Shown: positions 42,705 through 51,904, counted from the stretch's first letter. The stretch: DNA of 64,000 nucleotides from JBFLYN01 sp040756655 (GCA_040756655.1 JBFLYN010000004.1:48088-112087); one strand, 5' to 3'. Made by a program: numbers and translations. The notes: generated from the letters alone by a model not told the origin.

Positions 42705-44054
42705 TTAACCTACCATTATCTTCTCCTCGGGCCTGCGGTAAGCTGCAAGGGCCCGGTTTCTGGTAGCTATGGCCATGAACACTGTGAGCGGTCCTACCCG
42801 CCCGGCGAACATGGTGACGATGATCATCAGCCTTCCGGCACTAGTCAGCCCGGGGGTAATGCCCATGCTCAGGCCGACAGTGCCAAATGCAGAAATAGAC
42901 TCAAACAACACGGGCAAAAACTCAAACCCTTCACTGACTAGAAGAAACCCTGTGGTGAACGTGACCAAGGCCATTCCCAGGAAGGCAATGGCCAAAGACT
43001 TCTCCAGGATCTCTTTGCCGATCCTCTTTTGGAAAACCTCGATCTCCTGGCGTCCGGCTATAGGAGTCTTGACTCCCATCAACAGGGTGACAAAGGTGGT
43101 GGTCTTGATGCCGCCACCGGTCCCCCCGGGAGATGCTCCGACAAACATCAGCGCCATGGTGACCAGGAGCGTGATGGGGAGCAGCTGACCAGTGGGCAGG
43201 GTGTTAAAGCCCGCTGTCCGGGGAGTGACCGAATGGAATAGGCTGCTCAGGATCCTCCCTCTCATGCCCAGTGAGCCGAGAGTGGCCGGGTTGGCGTGTT
43301 CAAACACCAGCACCGCCAGAGTCCCGGCTGCCAACAAGACTGCGGTGGACACCAAGACCAAGCGGGCATGAAGCGAAAGGCGGGTGTCGTACCTGCGGAC
43401 CCGCCGGTACACATCCACCAGCACTGGAAAACCCAGCCCTCCCAGGATGATGAGGGTCATGAACCCGAAATTGACGGCCGGGTCGGACACGTACCTGACC
43501 AGGGAGTCCCCGAAAAGGTCGAAACCGGCGTTGCAGAACGCCGAAACCGAGTGGAAAACTCCATAGTACCAGGCCTGCCAGGTGGGCATGTCCTGGGCAA
43601 ACCGGTTTGCCAGGTAAATGGCCCCCAGGCCCTCCAGGAGGAAGGTGGTGAGCACAATGGCCTGAAGTAGCCTCACTATACCCGAAAAGCCGTCTTTGCC
43701 GAAGCTTTCCCTGATGACCAGCCGTTCCCTGAGGCCGATGCGCCTGCCGGTGAGCAGGGCAAAAATCGTGCCCGTGGTCATGATGCCCAACCCACCCGCC
43801 TGGATGAGCATCATGATAACCACCTGGCCGAACCGGGACCAGTGAGTGCTGGTATCCACCACAACCAGACCCGTGACACACACAGCGGAAGTGGCAGTAA
43901 ACAGGGCCTCAACCAGGCTCGTCTGACGGCCGGGCGCCGTGGCCCAGGGCAACAGCAGTAGCAAAGTCCCCAGGCCGATTATGGCCAGGAAACTCACCAC
44001 CAGGATCTGGGCGGGACGCAGCCGTCGTAGGCCCGGCTGGGTGCCGCTATCCAA
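42705..44054 (-). CDS. TrkH/KtrB-family potassium transporter
   Basis: 449 aa, a polytopic membrane protein of the Trk/Ktr/HKT group. Pore loops are seen in TATSAVCVTGLVVVDTSTHW, SVSAFCNAGFDLFGDSL, VTPRTAGFNTLP and SAFGTVGLSMGITPG, each with the selectivity glycine. It carries potassium (with sodium in some Ktr proteins) into the cell. It is co-transcribed with the RCK subunit gene downstream. Confidence 0.92.
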   Translation of the reverse strand: MDSGTQPGLRRLRPAQILVVSFLAIIGLGTLLLLLPWATAPGRQTSLVEALFTATSAVCVTGLVVVDTSTHWSRFGQVVIMMLIQAGGLGIMTTGTIFALLTGRRIGLRERLVIRESFGKDGFSGIVRLLQAIVLTTFLLEGLGAIYLANRFAQDMPTWQAWYYGVFHSVSAFCNAGFDLFGDSLVRYVSDPAVNFGFMTLIILGGLGFPVLVDVYRRVRRYDTRLSLHARLVLVSTAVLLAAGTLAVLVFEHANPATLGSLGMRGRILSSLFHSVTPRTAGFNTLPTGQLLPITLLVTMALMFVGASPGGTGGGIKTTTFVTLLMGVKTPIAGRQEIEVFQKRIGKEILEKSLAIAFLGMALVTFTTGFLLVSEGFEFLPVLFESISAFGTVGLSMGITPGLTSAGRLMIIVTMFAGRVGPLTVFMAIATRNRALAAYRRPEEKIMVG

Positions 44055-44085
44055 TCAGGACGCCCCCTGTCGCGGTGGGTGGCCT

Positions 44086-44448
44086 CTAAACGCTCTTGAG
44101 CGACTCCTTGGCCACCTGCACCAAGCGGTCAAATGCAGCTGAATCGTGCACCGCCAGGTCGGCCAGCATCTTGCGGTTGACGTCCACTCCGGCTTGCTTT
44201 AGCCCGCTAACTAGGCGGCTGTAGGACATCCCGTTCTGTCTTGCGGCAGCGTTGATCCGGGTAATCCACAGCCTTCGAAACTCCCCTTTGCGCTTGCGGC
44301 GGTCGCGGTATGCATACCACAAGCCTTTCATGACCGTCTCGTTGGCTACTTTGAAGGTCTTGGACTTGCGGCCCCAGTATCCTTTGGCCAGCTTCAGTAT
44401 CTTCTTATGCCTGCGGCGGGCGGTTACGCCTTTCTTGACTCTTGGCAT
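44086..44448 (-). CDS. rplT: 50S ribosomal protein L20
   Basis: 120 aa, full length (MPRVKKGVTARRRHKKILKL, YRDRRKRKGEFRRLWITRIN). L20 binds 23S rRNA early in large-subunit assembly and in many bacteria also represses its own operon. It is the last gene of infC-rpmI-rplT. Confidence 0.98.
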   Translation of the reverse strand: MPRVKKGVTARRRHKKILKLAKGYWGRKSKTFKVANETVMKGLWYAYRDRRKRKGEFRRLWITRINAAARQNGMSYSRLVSGLKQAGVDVNRKMLADLAVHDSAAFDRLVQVAKESLKSV

Positions 44449-44478
44449 GGATGGTCTCCTCCTCTTGTCCCCCGAACC

Positions 44479-44682
44479 CTACTTGAAAGGGATCAGGAGA
44501 CGCACGCGCTTTTCGTCGACGGCGTTAACTCCGGTGGACTGCCGGAGCCTGCGCTTGCGCTTGGCTGGTTTGACCTCGGCCTTGTGGGTCTTGCCGGCCC
44601 GCATTTTGCGTATCTTCCCAGATCCGCTAATCCAGAAGCGCTTGGCAGCGCCGCGGTGGGTTTTCAGTTTGGTTTTGGGCAT
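44479..44682 (-). CDS. rpmI: 50S ribosomal protein L35
   Basis: 67 aa (MPKTKLKTHRGAAKRFWISG, HKAEVKPAKRKRRLRQS), the normal length. It lies between infC and rplT in the conserved order. Confidence 0.98.
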   Translation of the reverse strand: MPKTKLKTHRGAAKRFWISGSGKIRKMRAGKTHKAEVKPAKRKRRLRQSTGVNAVDEKRVRLLIPFK

Positions 44683-44706
44683 GCTAGTGAGCCTCCTTCT
44701 GGGCCG

Positions 44707-45255
44707 CTATTCCTGCTGTTGTGGTTGAGACTGGGTCTGACTGGACGTGTGCTTGGGAGTGAGGATCATGACCATATTCCTGCCTTCTACCTTGGCAGCA
44801 CGCTCCACGACACCTACGTGCTCAACGCCTTTGGCCAGGCGTACCAGTACATCCCGGCCCAGCTCGGAATGAACGATCTCCCGGCCACGAAACATGATGG
44901 TGGCCTTGACCTTGTCACCCTCTTCGAGAAACCGCAGGGCATTGCGGAGCTTGACGTCGAAATCGTGGTCCTCGATGTTGGGTCGCATCTTGACTTCCTT
45001 GATGGTAACTATCTTTTGCCGCTTACGCGCTTCGCGGGCACGCTTGGACTGCTCGTACTTGAAACGACCGTAATCCATAAGGCGGCAGACGGGAGGGCGA
45101 GCCATCGGTGCCACTTCGACTAAGTCCATGCCCCGGTCTGCAGCTATGCGCAGTGCTTCACGGGCGGACATGATACCAAGCTGCTCCCCTTCTGCTGAAA
45201 CCAGGCGCACCTCTCGGGCACGGATGTCCTCGTTAATGCGCAGGTCCCTGCTGAT
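44707..45255 (-). CDS. infC: Translation initiation factor IF-3
   Basis: 182 aa if it starts at an ATC at 45255. The frame opens ISRDLRINEDIRAREVRLVS, matching IF-3 N termini. AGGAGG lies 9 bases upstream of the ATC. The only nearby ATG (GATATGC) is in another frame, and the first in-frame common start (GTG, 45210) would delete the conserved RINE strand. Rare AUU-type starts are a known self-control device of infC, since IF-3 rejects them. The C-terminal domain (KVKATIMFRGREIVHSELGR) is complete; the tail is glutamine-rich. The ATC start is inferred, not proven. Confidence 0.93.
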   Translation of the reverse strand: MSRDLRINEDIRAREVRLVSAEGEQLGIMSAREALRIAADRGMDLVEVAPMARPPVCRLMDYGRFKYEQSKRAREARKRQKIVTIKEVKMRPNIEDHDFDVKLRNALRFLEEGDKVKATIMFRGREIVHSELGRDVLVRLAKGVEHVGVVERAAKVEGRNMVMILTPKHTSSQTQSQPQQQE

Positions 45256-45259
45256 TGCA

Positions 45260-45417
45260 TATCACCTCCTTCCCAGAAAGAATGCGCGGGTGCTAGCACC
45301 CGCGCACGGTCCCATGGGACAGTGTTGACGTCAGTCGTGACTAACCTTACCGCAACCCCAGGGCGCTGTAAGGTGAGAAGCGGATGCTTCTGCTTCAACT
45401 TGCTTAATATGCAGTTC
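45260..45417 (-). ncRNA. infC leader with attenuator (L20-leader type)
   Basis: The roughly 160-base leader ends in a strong hairpin, TGCGCGGGTGC/GCACCCGCGCA (45306-45283), followed by TTCTTTCT and then directly by the infC ribosome site. This is an attenuator. Upstream lies a structured part with GAAGCAGAAGCATCCGCTTC. Leaders of infC-rpmI-rplT in Firmicutes are bound by L20, which promotes termination. Assignment to that class is by position and hairpin, not by alignment. Confidence 0.62.
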
Positions 45418-45423
45418 CGTACA

Positions 45424-45452
45424 ATTCTACCATGCCGGAATACCAGCGTCAA
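45424..45452 (-). promoter_or_regulatory. Promoter of infC-rpmI-rplT
   Basis: On the minus strand TTGACG (45452-45447) and TAGAAT (45429-45424) are 17 bases apart. This predicts a transcript start near 45417 and a leader of about 160 bases. Confidence 0.75.
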
Positions 45453-45490
45453 CAACCAGCTGCCCACGGCTCTCTACCGGTCCACCATGG

Positions 45491-47431
45491 CTAGAACGGC
45501 AGTCCGGCCTTGGGAGCAATCTCAGCGATGAACTCCTTGAGGGCCATGCGTCCCCGGTCTCCCACCCCTCGCTCACGCACAGATACGCTCTGGCCCTCTA
45601 CTTCCCGGTCCCCCACCACCAGCATGTAGGGGACTCTCTGCACTTCGTGCCACCGGATCTTGAAGCCGACTTTCTCGTTGCGCAAGTCCAGCTCTCCCCG
45701 GATCCCGGCCCCCCGCAGGGCGTTGAAGAGCTCTCCGGCATATGCGGCATGGCGGTCGGCAATGGGTACTACCACTACCTGGACCGGTGCCAGCCATACT
45801 GGAAATGCTCCCGCATAGTGCTCGATGAGACCGCCGAAGAACCGTTCCATGGAACCCAACACCGTGCGGTGGATCATCACCGGCCTGCGCAAGCTGCCGT
45901 CTTCCCCCATGTAACTGAGGTCGAACCGTTCGGGCAGGTTGAAGTCCACCTGGATGGTGGGGCCCTGCCAGCCCCGGCCCAGGCTGTCCTTGAGGGTGAT
46001 ATCGATCTTGGGGCCATAGAACTGGGCCTCACCCTCGCCTATCACGTAGTCCAGGTTCTTCCTACGCAGGGCTCCCAGCAGGGCCCCCTCAGCCTGCTCC
46101 CAGACGTCATCTTCGCCGATGTACTTTTCTTTGTGGTCAGGGTCGCGAACCGACAGCATGATATCGTAATCCTGGTATCCGAAGGTCCTCATCATGAATT
46201 CGGCCAGGTCCACCACGCCCACTAGTTCGTCTTCGAGCTGGTCCGGGCGGCAGAAAAGGTGTGCATCGTCCTGGGTGAACCCGCGCACCCGCAACAGCCC
46301 GTGCAGGGCACCCGACCTTTCGTAACGGTAGACCGTGCCCAGTTCGGCCCAGCGCAAAGGAAGTTCCCGGTAGCTTCGGGTCTGTGTCTTGTAGATCATG
46401 ATGTGAAATGGGCAGTTCATGGGCTTGAGCAGGTACTCGACTTCGTCGATCTCGATGGGCGAGTACATGCTGTCCTTGTACCAGTTCCAGTGGCCGCTGG
46501 TTTTCCAAAGGTCCACCTTGGCGATGTGCGGTGAGTAGATGATGTCGTAACCCCGTTCCCGGTGCACTTTGCGCCAGAAGTCCTCGATGAGCTGGCGGAC
46601 CAGCGCACCGCGCGGGTGCCAGTACACCAGGCCGGCCCCACCCTCTTCATGGACGCTGTAAAGGTCCAGCTCCCGTCCCAGGCGCCGGTGGTCGCGACGC
46701 TTTTGCTCTTCTAGCCTGTGCAGGTGAGCCTCAAGGTCCTCTGGCCGTTCAAAAGCAGTGCCGTAGATACGCTGCAGCATGGGGCGGCGCTCGTCGCCAC
46801 GCCAGTAGGCTCCGGCCACCGTCAAAAGCTTGAAAGCCCCCAGTCGCCCGGTGGACTGAAGGTGCGGGCCGGCGCACAGGTCCAGGAAATCTCCCTGGCG
46901 GTAGCAGGTGATCTCAACTCCCTCGGGCAGGTCCTGGATGAGCTCGACTTTGTACGGCTCGCCTTCCCGTGCGAAATGCTCCAGGGCCCGGTCTTTTTCA
47001 AAGACCTGCCTTTCTATGGTATAGTCCTCAGCAACAATGCGCGCCATCTCCTGCTCGATGGCGGCCAGGTCCTCCGGGGTAAACGGGGCTTCGACCTCGA
47101 AGTCGTAGTAGAAACCATCCTCAATGGCCGGGCCGATGCCCAGTTTCACGCCCGGGAACAGCCGTTTTACGGCCTGCGCCAGTATGTGGGCTGCCGTATG
47201 GCGGTAGACCTCCCGACCGCCCGGTGCGCTGAAATCCAAAAGTTCCAGTGCCGTGTCTTCCTCCAGGCATTGGTCTAGGCCCACGAGCTTACCCTTGATC
47301 CGGCCGGCCAGCGCGGTCTGGCCCACGCCATTGCCCAGCTGGGATGCCATCTGACCCACAGTGGTGCCGGCAAGCACCTCTACCGTCCGTCCGCCCGGGA
47401 GCTCTACTCTCACCCATCCTGGTTTCTGCAT
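45491..47431 (-). CDS. thrS: Threonine--tRNA ligase
   Basis: 646 aa from the ATG at 47431 with GGAGG 8 bases upstream; the open frame extends upstream into the T-box terminator. Domains: TGS (residues 1-65), editing domain with HTAAHILAQAVKRLFPGVKL and the C/H motif DLCAGPHLQSTGRLGAFKLL, class II core (motif 2 YRYERSGALHGLLRVRGFTQ, motif 3 MIHRTVLGSMERFFGGLIEH), and the anticodon-binding domain (VWLAPVQVVVVPIADRHAAY). It charges tRNA-Thr and edits mischarged serine. Confidence 0.97.
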   Translation of the reverse strand: MQKPGWVRVELPGGRTVEVLAGTTVGQMASQLGNGVGQTALAGRIKGKLVGLDQCLEEDTALELLDFSAPGGREVYRHTAAHILAQAVKRLFPGVKLGIGPAIEDGFYYDFEVEAPFTPEDLAAIEQEMARIVAEDYTIERQVFEKDRALEHFAREGEPYKVELIQDLPEGVEITCYRQGDFLDLCAGPHLQSTGRLGAFKLLTVAGAYWRGDERRPMLQRIYGTAFERPEDLEAHLHRLEEQKRRDHRRLGRELDLYSVHEEGGAGLVYWHPRGALVRQLIEDFWRKVHRERGYDIIYSPHIAKVDLWKTSGHWNWYKDSMYSPIEIDEVEYLLKPMNCPFHIMIYKTQTRSYRELPLRWAELGTVYRYERSGALHGLLRVRGFTQDDAHLFCRPDQLEDELVGVVDLAEFMMRTFGYQDYDIMLSVRDPDHKEKYIGEDDVWEQAEGALLGALRRKNLDYVIGEGEAQFYGPKIDITLKDSLGRGWQGPTIQVDFNLPERFDLSYMGEDGSLRRPVMIHRTVLGSMERFFGGLIEHYAGAFPVWLAPVQVVVVPIADRHAAYAGELFNALRGAGIRGELDLRNEKVGFKIRWHEVQRVPYMLVVGDREVEGQSVSVRERGVGDRGRMALKEFIAEIAPKAGLPF

Positions 47432-47454
47432 ACGGAGCGCCTCCTTCCCTAGAT

Positions 47455-47700
47455 GCGAAAACTCCGTCCCCTGCTTGGGACGGAGTCTAAACCGCGGTTC
47501 CACCCAGATTGCCCGTTAGGACGGGCCTCTCTGCACTCGTTAACGCCGAGCTACGTCTCTGCTTGTTGGACCGGACCCTTGACAGAGCTGCTCCGGGACG
47601 GTGTTCTCCAGGCCGCCACCGGGAGGTTTTCAGCCGGGGACCTCCCTCTCTAGTGTGCTCGCTGGCGTGGATACTCTCCCCATCATCGCCGTTTCAATAT
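47455..47700 (-). ncRNA. T-box leader, threonine
   Basis: The thrS leader has GGGTGGAACCGCGG (47505-47492), the T-box antiterminator sequence. A terminator follows, ACTCCGTCCC/GGGACGGAGT (47486-47461), with TTTTCG. In stem I, GAGAACACCGTCCC presents ACC (47602-47600), a threonine codon, as specifier. Low charging of tRNA-Thr would switch on thrS. Confidence 0.88.
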
Positions 47701-47707
47701 TGATGCC

Positions 47708-47736
47708 ATTATAGCCCCAGGCCTGACCAATGTCAA
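47708..47736 (-). promoter_or_regulatory. Consensus promoter of thrS
   Basis: On the minus strand a perfect TTGACA (47736-47731) and a perfect TATAAT (47713-47708) are exactly 17 bases apart. Such a promoter should be very strong, consistent with control being left to the T-box that follows. It sits just past the ytxC stop codon. Confidence 0.88.
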
Positions 47737-47741
47737 GCAGT

Positions 47742-48665
47742 TCAAGCCTTGGGGTGCTTTACCACGCCGCGCTCTTCCACCCGGCCTGGAGCGCAGCGCT
47801 TGCAGCCATTACATATGATGAGCCGTTCGGCAAAAATGCTCCTTAGCGTATCTATGCTGGTCAGGTGCTGTTGGGTGTCGCGGACGTGAACGGTAACCAG
47901 TCTAGGTGCCAGGGCGATTAGCGAACTAACCAGTAAATCCTCGTACTCCAGGTCCCCATCGATCATCTCCACTACGAATTCGTCCAGTTGCTCACTGCGC
48001 AAGGGCTGGTTCTCTCCGTCCACCAGCTTGTAGACACCATTAGGCGAGACCAGCACGTGGACTTCATCGATGCGTGACTCCTGCATTTCAATGAAATAGC
48101 GCAGGAGCCGGATGAATTCCTTGTACTCTTTTTCCATGAGATAATCGTCGACGGCTCGATCAACGGCGTCCTCGAGTTCCTCAATGTAGTCACGTAGACG
48201 GAACGTTATGAAACCATCCACCACCACTTCGTCGTGACGGTCAAGGAAGTCCAAAAGCCTGGCCAGGATCCTCGCCTTGCGATCAATGCGCTGTACAAGG
48301 TCGCTTCCCTCCGAGGTCCGGCCGTCCAGCGACTTGCTTACAAAGGCGCACACGGCATCCAGCTCTTCCTGGTTGAGGTAGTTATAGCTCTCCTTTACCA
48401 GTTTGCGAATGAGCGTGGCCTCCCAGTCATTGATGATCACATCCGACAGGGCATTGGCCACGAATTGCTTCAATATAATGGAAAGATCCTGGCCGTTCGC
48501 TCTTTGCCCCTTTACAACATCACAACCAAGGAACGTCAGGTTACCTCGGTTGGACTCGCGCACGCTGACGGTGATGCCTTCTTCCTCCAGGAACTTGAGC
48601 TCGTAGTCTAGTCGGTCCCGAATCTGCTTGATGTGCTTGTCGGCCCCGATTGATAGGACCTGCAT
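47742..48665 (-). CDS. ytxC: Sporulation protein YtxC
   Basis: 307 aa. The YtxC family pattern is visible in LKFLEEEGITVSVRE, FVANALSDVIINDWEATLIR, FITFRLRDYIEELEDAVDRA, VDDYLMEKEYKEFIRLLRYF and the C-terminal RLIICNGCKRCAPG. The gene often precedes thrS in Clostridia. Bacillus ytxC is linked to sporulation; its role is unknown. AAGAGGTG precedes the ATG at 48665 by about 7 bases. Confidence 0.87.
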   Translation of the reverse strand: MQVLSIGADKHIKQIRDRLDYELKFLEEEGITVSVRESNRGNLTFLGCDVVKGQRANGQDLSIILKQFVANALSDVIINDWEATLIRKLVKESYNYLNQEELDAVCAFVSKSLDGRTSEGSDLVQRIDRKARILARLLDFLDRHDEVVVDGFITFRLRDYIEELEDAVDRAVDDYLMEKEYKEFIRLLRYFIEMQESRIDEVHVLVSPNGVYKLVDGENQPLRSEQLDEFVVEMIDGDLEYEDLLVSSLIALAPRLVTVHVRDTQQHLTSIDTLRSIFAERLIICNGCKRCAPGRVEERGVVKHPKA

Positions 48666-48865
48666 GCGTTCACCTCTTTTCCCCCGGTGGTCATATTATA
48701 TGTTCGCCCCAGAAACTGTATACAAGTGGCCTCAGAAAAAGCCCAGGTAGAAGTGGGAAAAGGGCCCACGCGTTCCTGTCCGGCCATAGGATCACCACCA
48801 TAGAATATGCCCGGCTTCACCCAGGTGACAGACGTAATGGGTGAATGGGCACCGGGCACACGACA

Positions 48866-48972
48866 GTGGCAGCTACAGAGGAGTAGTGTACGAAGAGGGT
48901 CTAGATGTTAGACCTTTCAACACACCGGCAGGATTCGCATCTTGCCGGGAATTCGTCCTCAATAGCTGCCAC
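48866..48972. repeat. Structured repeat, copy 1
   Basis: 107 bases bounded by the inverted repeat GTGGCAGCTA/TAGCTGCCAC, with two inner hairpins: GGTCTA/TAGACC (48898-48914) and CCGGCA/TGCCGG (48925-48948). The three stems make a three-way junction. It shares 18 identical bases at its start (GTGGCAGCTACAGAGGAG) and the inner sequence TAGACCTTTCA with copy 2. It could be a structured RNA on either strand or a small mobile palindrome. Confidence 0.7.
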
Positions 48973-49032
48973 CACTAATGTGCCACGCAGTCCCCGGAGT
49001 ATACTGGAAGTTTTGGGCATTCTGCTAAACCC

Positions 49033-49145
49033 GTGGCAGCTACAGAGGAGATAGTGACTGAAGAAGGTCCGGGTTTTGTAGACCTTTCAGCACGTTCCAA
49101 GTGGGAGTTAAGGTCCGGCCTGGAACTTCATCGACTGTAGCTGCC
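49033..49145. repeat. Structured repeat, copy 2
   Basis: 113 bases bounded by GGCAGCTACAG/CTGTAGCTGCC, starting 167 bases after copy 1. The inner hairpins are GGTC/GACC (49066-49084) and GTTCCA/TGGAAC (49094-49126). The second hairpin has a different sequence from copy 1 yet still pairs, so the structure rather than the sequence is kept. On the minus strand both copies lie 200-480 bases before ytxC; on the plus strand they lie 400-690 bases before the DinB gene. Confidence 0.7.
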
Positions 49146-49552
49146 GTTTCTATGGTGACCACCAAGGACCCGGTCTATTACTGGAATTTATACCCAGTTT
49201 TCGCCTGCAAAACCACGAGCCAGCGGCACAGCCATGGTGCGTGCCCGGCGTGGTCCTAAGGCTAACCCCGGTCTTTGGGACCGGGCGATTTGATGGCCCG
49301 CCCCGTTTGTTTGGGGGATGCAGCCCGTGGAACTGGTGGGCACGGGTTATGGCCTTTCGTGCCGGCTTCGGAGTCACTGCCTGGGTCGCTGACACCCGGG
49401 GACACCTCAGCACCAGCCCGGCTGAAAGCAGGACATCCACCAACCAACGCGAATTCGGCATTCATCAGGTGAAACACCGGGGGATGAAAGTTGCACGTAC
49501 ACCATCTCGACATTCCCGCAGCCACTGACATGGATCCAGTGGTTGCACCAGT
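49146..49552. other. Intergenic region before DinB gene
   Basis: About 400 bases with no gene that I recognise. A plus-strand ATG at 49530 (MDPVV) resembles the start of DinB proteins but is not in frame with the DinB gene, so the 5' end of that gene may have been shifted. Confidence 0.4.
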
Positions 49553-50002
49553 ATGGCAGCCGTGGAGTTTGCCCGCTCGCGGGTAATAGCCTTGATCAAG
49601 GACCTCTCGCCGGAGCAGCTCGCGACCCGGCCACAAGGCTTCCGCAACTCATTGAGCAGTCTGGTTGTGCGTTGCGCAGGTGCCAAAGCCAGCTTTGCCG
49701 CGATGATCACCGGGCAGCCCGTGGCACCTGATCTAAGGTCCGAGCTTTACCTGGACCAACCGTCGTCCCCGCTTTACCAACCCGAAGGCGAGACCGTCAC
49801 TACACTCGAGGCGAAGTGGGAAAAGGCCCACGCAGTTCTCAGGTCCGCCCTGGCAGCGGTCAAGGGCGACTCCTTCGACCGGTCCGTCGTTCGTCCCGGC
49901 GGCGGCCACAGCTTCACCTTGCGCTGGTTGATGACCCTGATTACCTTCCACACACCGGACCATTTCGGCCAAATGGTCATGATCAAGCAGCATCTTGGGT
50001 AG
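49553..50002 (+). CDS. DinB-family protein
   Basis: 149 aa. The four-helix DinB-like bundle is suggested by EFARSRVIALIKDLSPEQLA, a long middle helix (LEAKWEKAHAVLRSALAAVK) and the C-terminal SFTLRWLMTLITFHTPDHFG with QMVMIKQHLG. The usual metal-binding histidines are partly present (the last HTPDHFGQ). DinB-like enzymes include mycothiol- or bacillithiol-dependent transferases. The ATG at 49553 has no good ribosome site, so the gene may be decaying. Confidence 0.62.
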   Translation: MAAVEFARSRVIALIKDLSPEQLATRPQGFRNSLSSLVVRCAGAKASFAAMITGQPVAPDLRSELYLDQPSSPLYQPEGETVTTLEAKWEKAHAVLRSALAAVKGDSFDRSVVRPGGGHSFTLRWLMTLITFHTPDHFGQMVMIKQHLG

Positions 50003-50098
50003 CCTTCGATTCTGCCACGTGGCCGTTCGGCCACAGTGCCCGCACGCACTGGTGCTGGCGGGATGGAGGCAGGCTGCCGCCGGCTGTTCATGGCCTGG

Positions 50099-51554
50099 CT
50101 ACTGGCGTGAGAAATGATAGTCCATGGTGTGGAGTTTGCCAGAGACCGCGCTGACGTACACCGCGCTTACGCCGTCCACCCCGGTGACAGGTATGGCGTA
50201 GACCAGGGTCGCACCCCTAACCTCCAGCCTGGGCGCACCGGCAGGAGCCAGGTTCGGGCTGAGGAACGCGGTGGCCTCTTCGGCTGTGAGTTGGGGACTG
50301 TGGTCTACTAGACTCCTGTAAAAGACAAAGTACCTACCGGCATCCAGGCTAATGTCATAACCGGGGGGTGATGTCACTGCAGGGTGACGGTCCTCAGAGG
50401 ACACCCCCAACCAGGCGATCGACATAAGTTATGGCCCCGGCCACGGCAGCATAGGCAAAGAGCGCTCTCTGTTCGCCATGCTGGCTCTGGAGCCGGGTCA
50501 AGCTAGCGCCTTCGAACTCGACCCACCGGTCCAGGAGGGCGTCGGCCTTCTCCAACAAGACTGAGAGAGAGGCCGGGGCATCGGATCGCCTGTGAAGGCC
50601 CGCTTGCATGATGTGGCCACCCACTGCAGTTACGGTGATGGTATATTCGCAGCCCGTGCCGGGATCCTGAAGGGTAAACGTCCGGTAGCCGCCCACACTG
50701 GACCCGAACCCTCCCCCGCTCATGGTGAAGGCAACACTGTTTCTGCCAGGCGTAGCCGGCGGTGTGGCCAGCTGGTCCGCGATGCTGGCGTCTATGAGAG
50801 GGCTCAAGAACTCCCTGGCCCTGTCCAGCATCTCGTCCTCACCCAGCTCCTGTTCCCCGCTGTCGCCGAGTCCCAGGTACCAGGGTGGACCCAAAGCGCG
50901 GCGCTCGGCCAGGTGAGCCTGGAATCCGGGGTCACTGCTACCTACCTCGAGCAACAGGTTAAGCTCGAGGTCAAGACGGTCCACTGCGATTAGCTCCTGG
51001 TCCTTCTGGATCTGGCTCCACCGGTAGTATTTGATGGTGCTATAGCCGGCTGGGGAACTCTCTTCGTACTGAATACGGTGGAGGAGTCCACCGAATCCAG
51101 AATGGAATGCAAGGGCGTAATCCCTGATGAGCTCCAGGTTTGACAGCTCCACGGTGTTGAGGAGCCCGCTTATGTCCCGGTGAGCAAGGTAATGGAGGTA
51201 GGTCCCCATGTTTTCGTAGAACCGGTAGTATCCCCAGGTGTCAATGACCGAGCTGACCCCAGGGGTGGGTGCCGCGCCACAGGGCCTCCCTGGCCGCCCA
51301 CGCCCGCTCGCTGGCCGACTTCAGCGCTACGGCAAGTGTCGACGACACCCGTCTGCTGCTACTAGCACTTCGGCTACGGCGCGATCCAGGGAATACGCGG
51401 CAGCTATTTGATGGCTGACCCAGTTACGGAACTCTAACACCCGGAACTGCTCCAAGTCCCTCATATAGGCCGTGGCTTCCCGGAAGCGGTTGCCCACCCA
51501 GAACGCTGCCACGAGCACCACCAGGACCATCACGACCACGCGCTTTCTCCCCAT
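50099..51554 (-). pseudogene. YpeB-like germination protein, broken by frameshifts
   Basis: Pieces in at least three frames run in the order expected of a YpeB-type protein. First comes an N-terminal membrane anchor (51554-51327; VVVMVLVVLVAAFWVG, with GGAGG before the ATG). A short piece in another frame follows (ALKSASERAWAAREALWRG). The long middle part (51260-50394; YYRFYENMGTYLHYLAH to AYAAVAGAITYVDRLVGG) is next. A C-terminal PepSY-like part (50425-50099; PQLTAEEATAFLSPNLAP, AVYVSAVSGKLHTMDYHF) ends it. YpeB protects the cortex hydrolase SleB in spores. Attribution rests on layout and PepSY-like pattern, so another PepSY protein is possible. Confidence 0.5.
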
Positions 51555-51904
51555 GAGGCCCTCCGTTCGGTATGGCTAGCCTACCATAACCACAGGTCCA
51601 TAGACGTCTGCTGGCTAAGGGAAGTTCCTTGGCCGGCGGGGCGCTCGCTGGCCCGGTTTTCTCTGTGTGACCTCAGCCCATCCTGTCCCCGGGGACAGTC
51701 CACCGTCCAGGGCCGGAGCCCGGCCAAAACCGCATTTCCTCTTGGGCATGCCCGGGCGCAGAGTGGCCAGAGGTCGTACTGGCCAAGAAAGCGGGGCTAG
51801 ACCTGCCCTATACCCATAGGTAAGGCTGACAAACGGCCTCACGTCCCCTACAAGAGGAGTATGACCGGACGGAGGCAGCTGCAAAAAGAGCAGAGCCCAG
51901 GACC

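Noticed and set aside
45144..45467. Protein starting at the ATG just after the infC ribosome site
   Set aside because: That ATG opens a 35-codon frame without homology, while the overlapping frame encodes the conserved IF-3 N terminus.
48866..49145. Hammerhead or known riboswitch identity for the paired repeats
   Set aside because: The minus strand shows GAYGAA and TGAAAG near the junction, but the CUGANGA...GAAA order of hammerheads is absent. The conserved cores of lysine, glycine, THF, purine and c-di-GMP riboswitches as I remember them do not fit.
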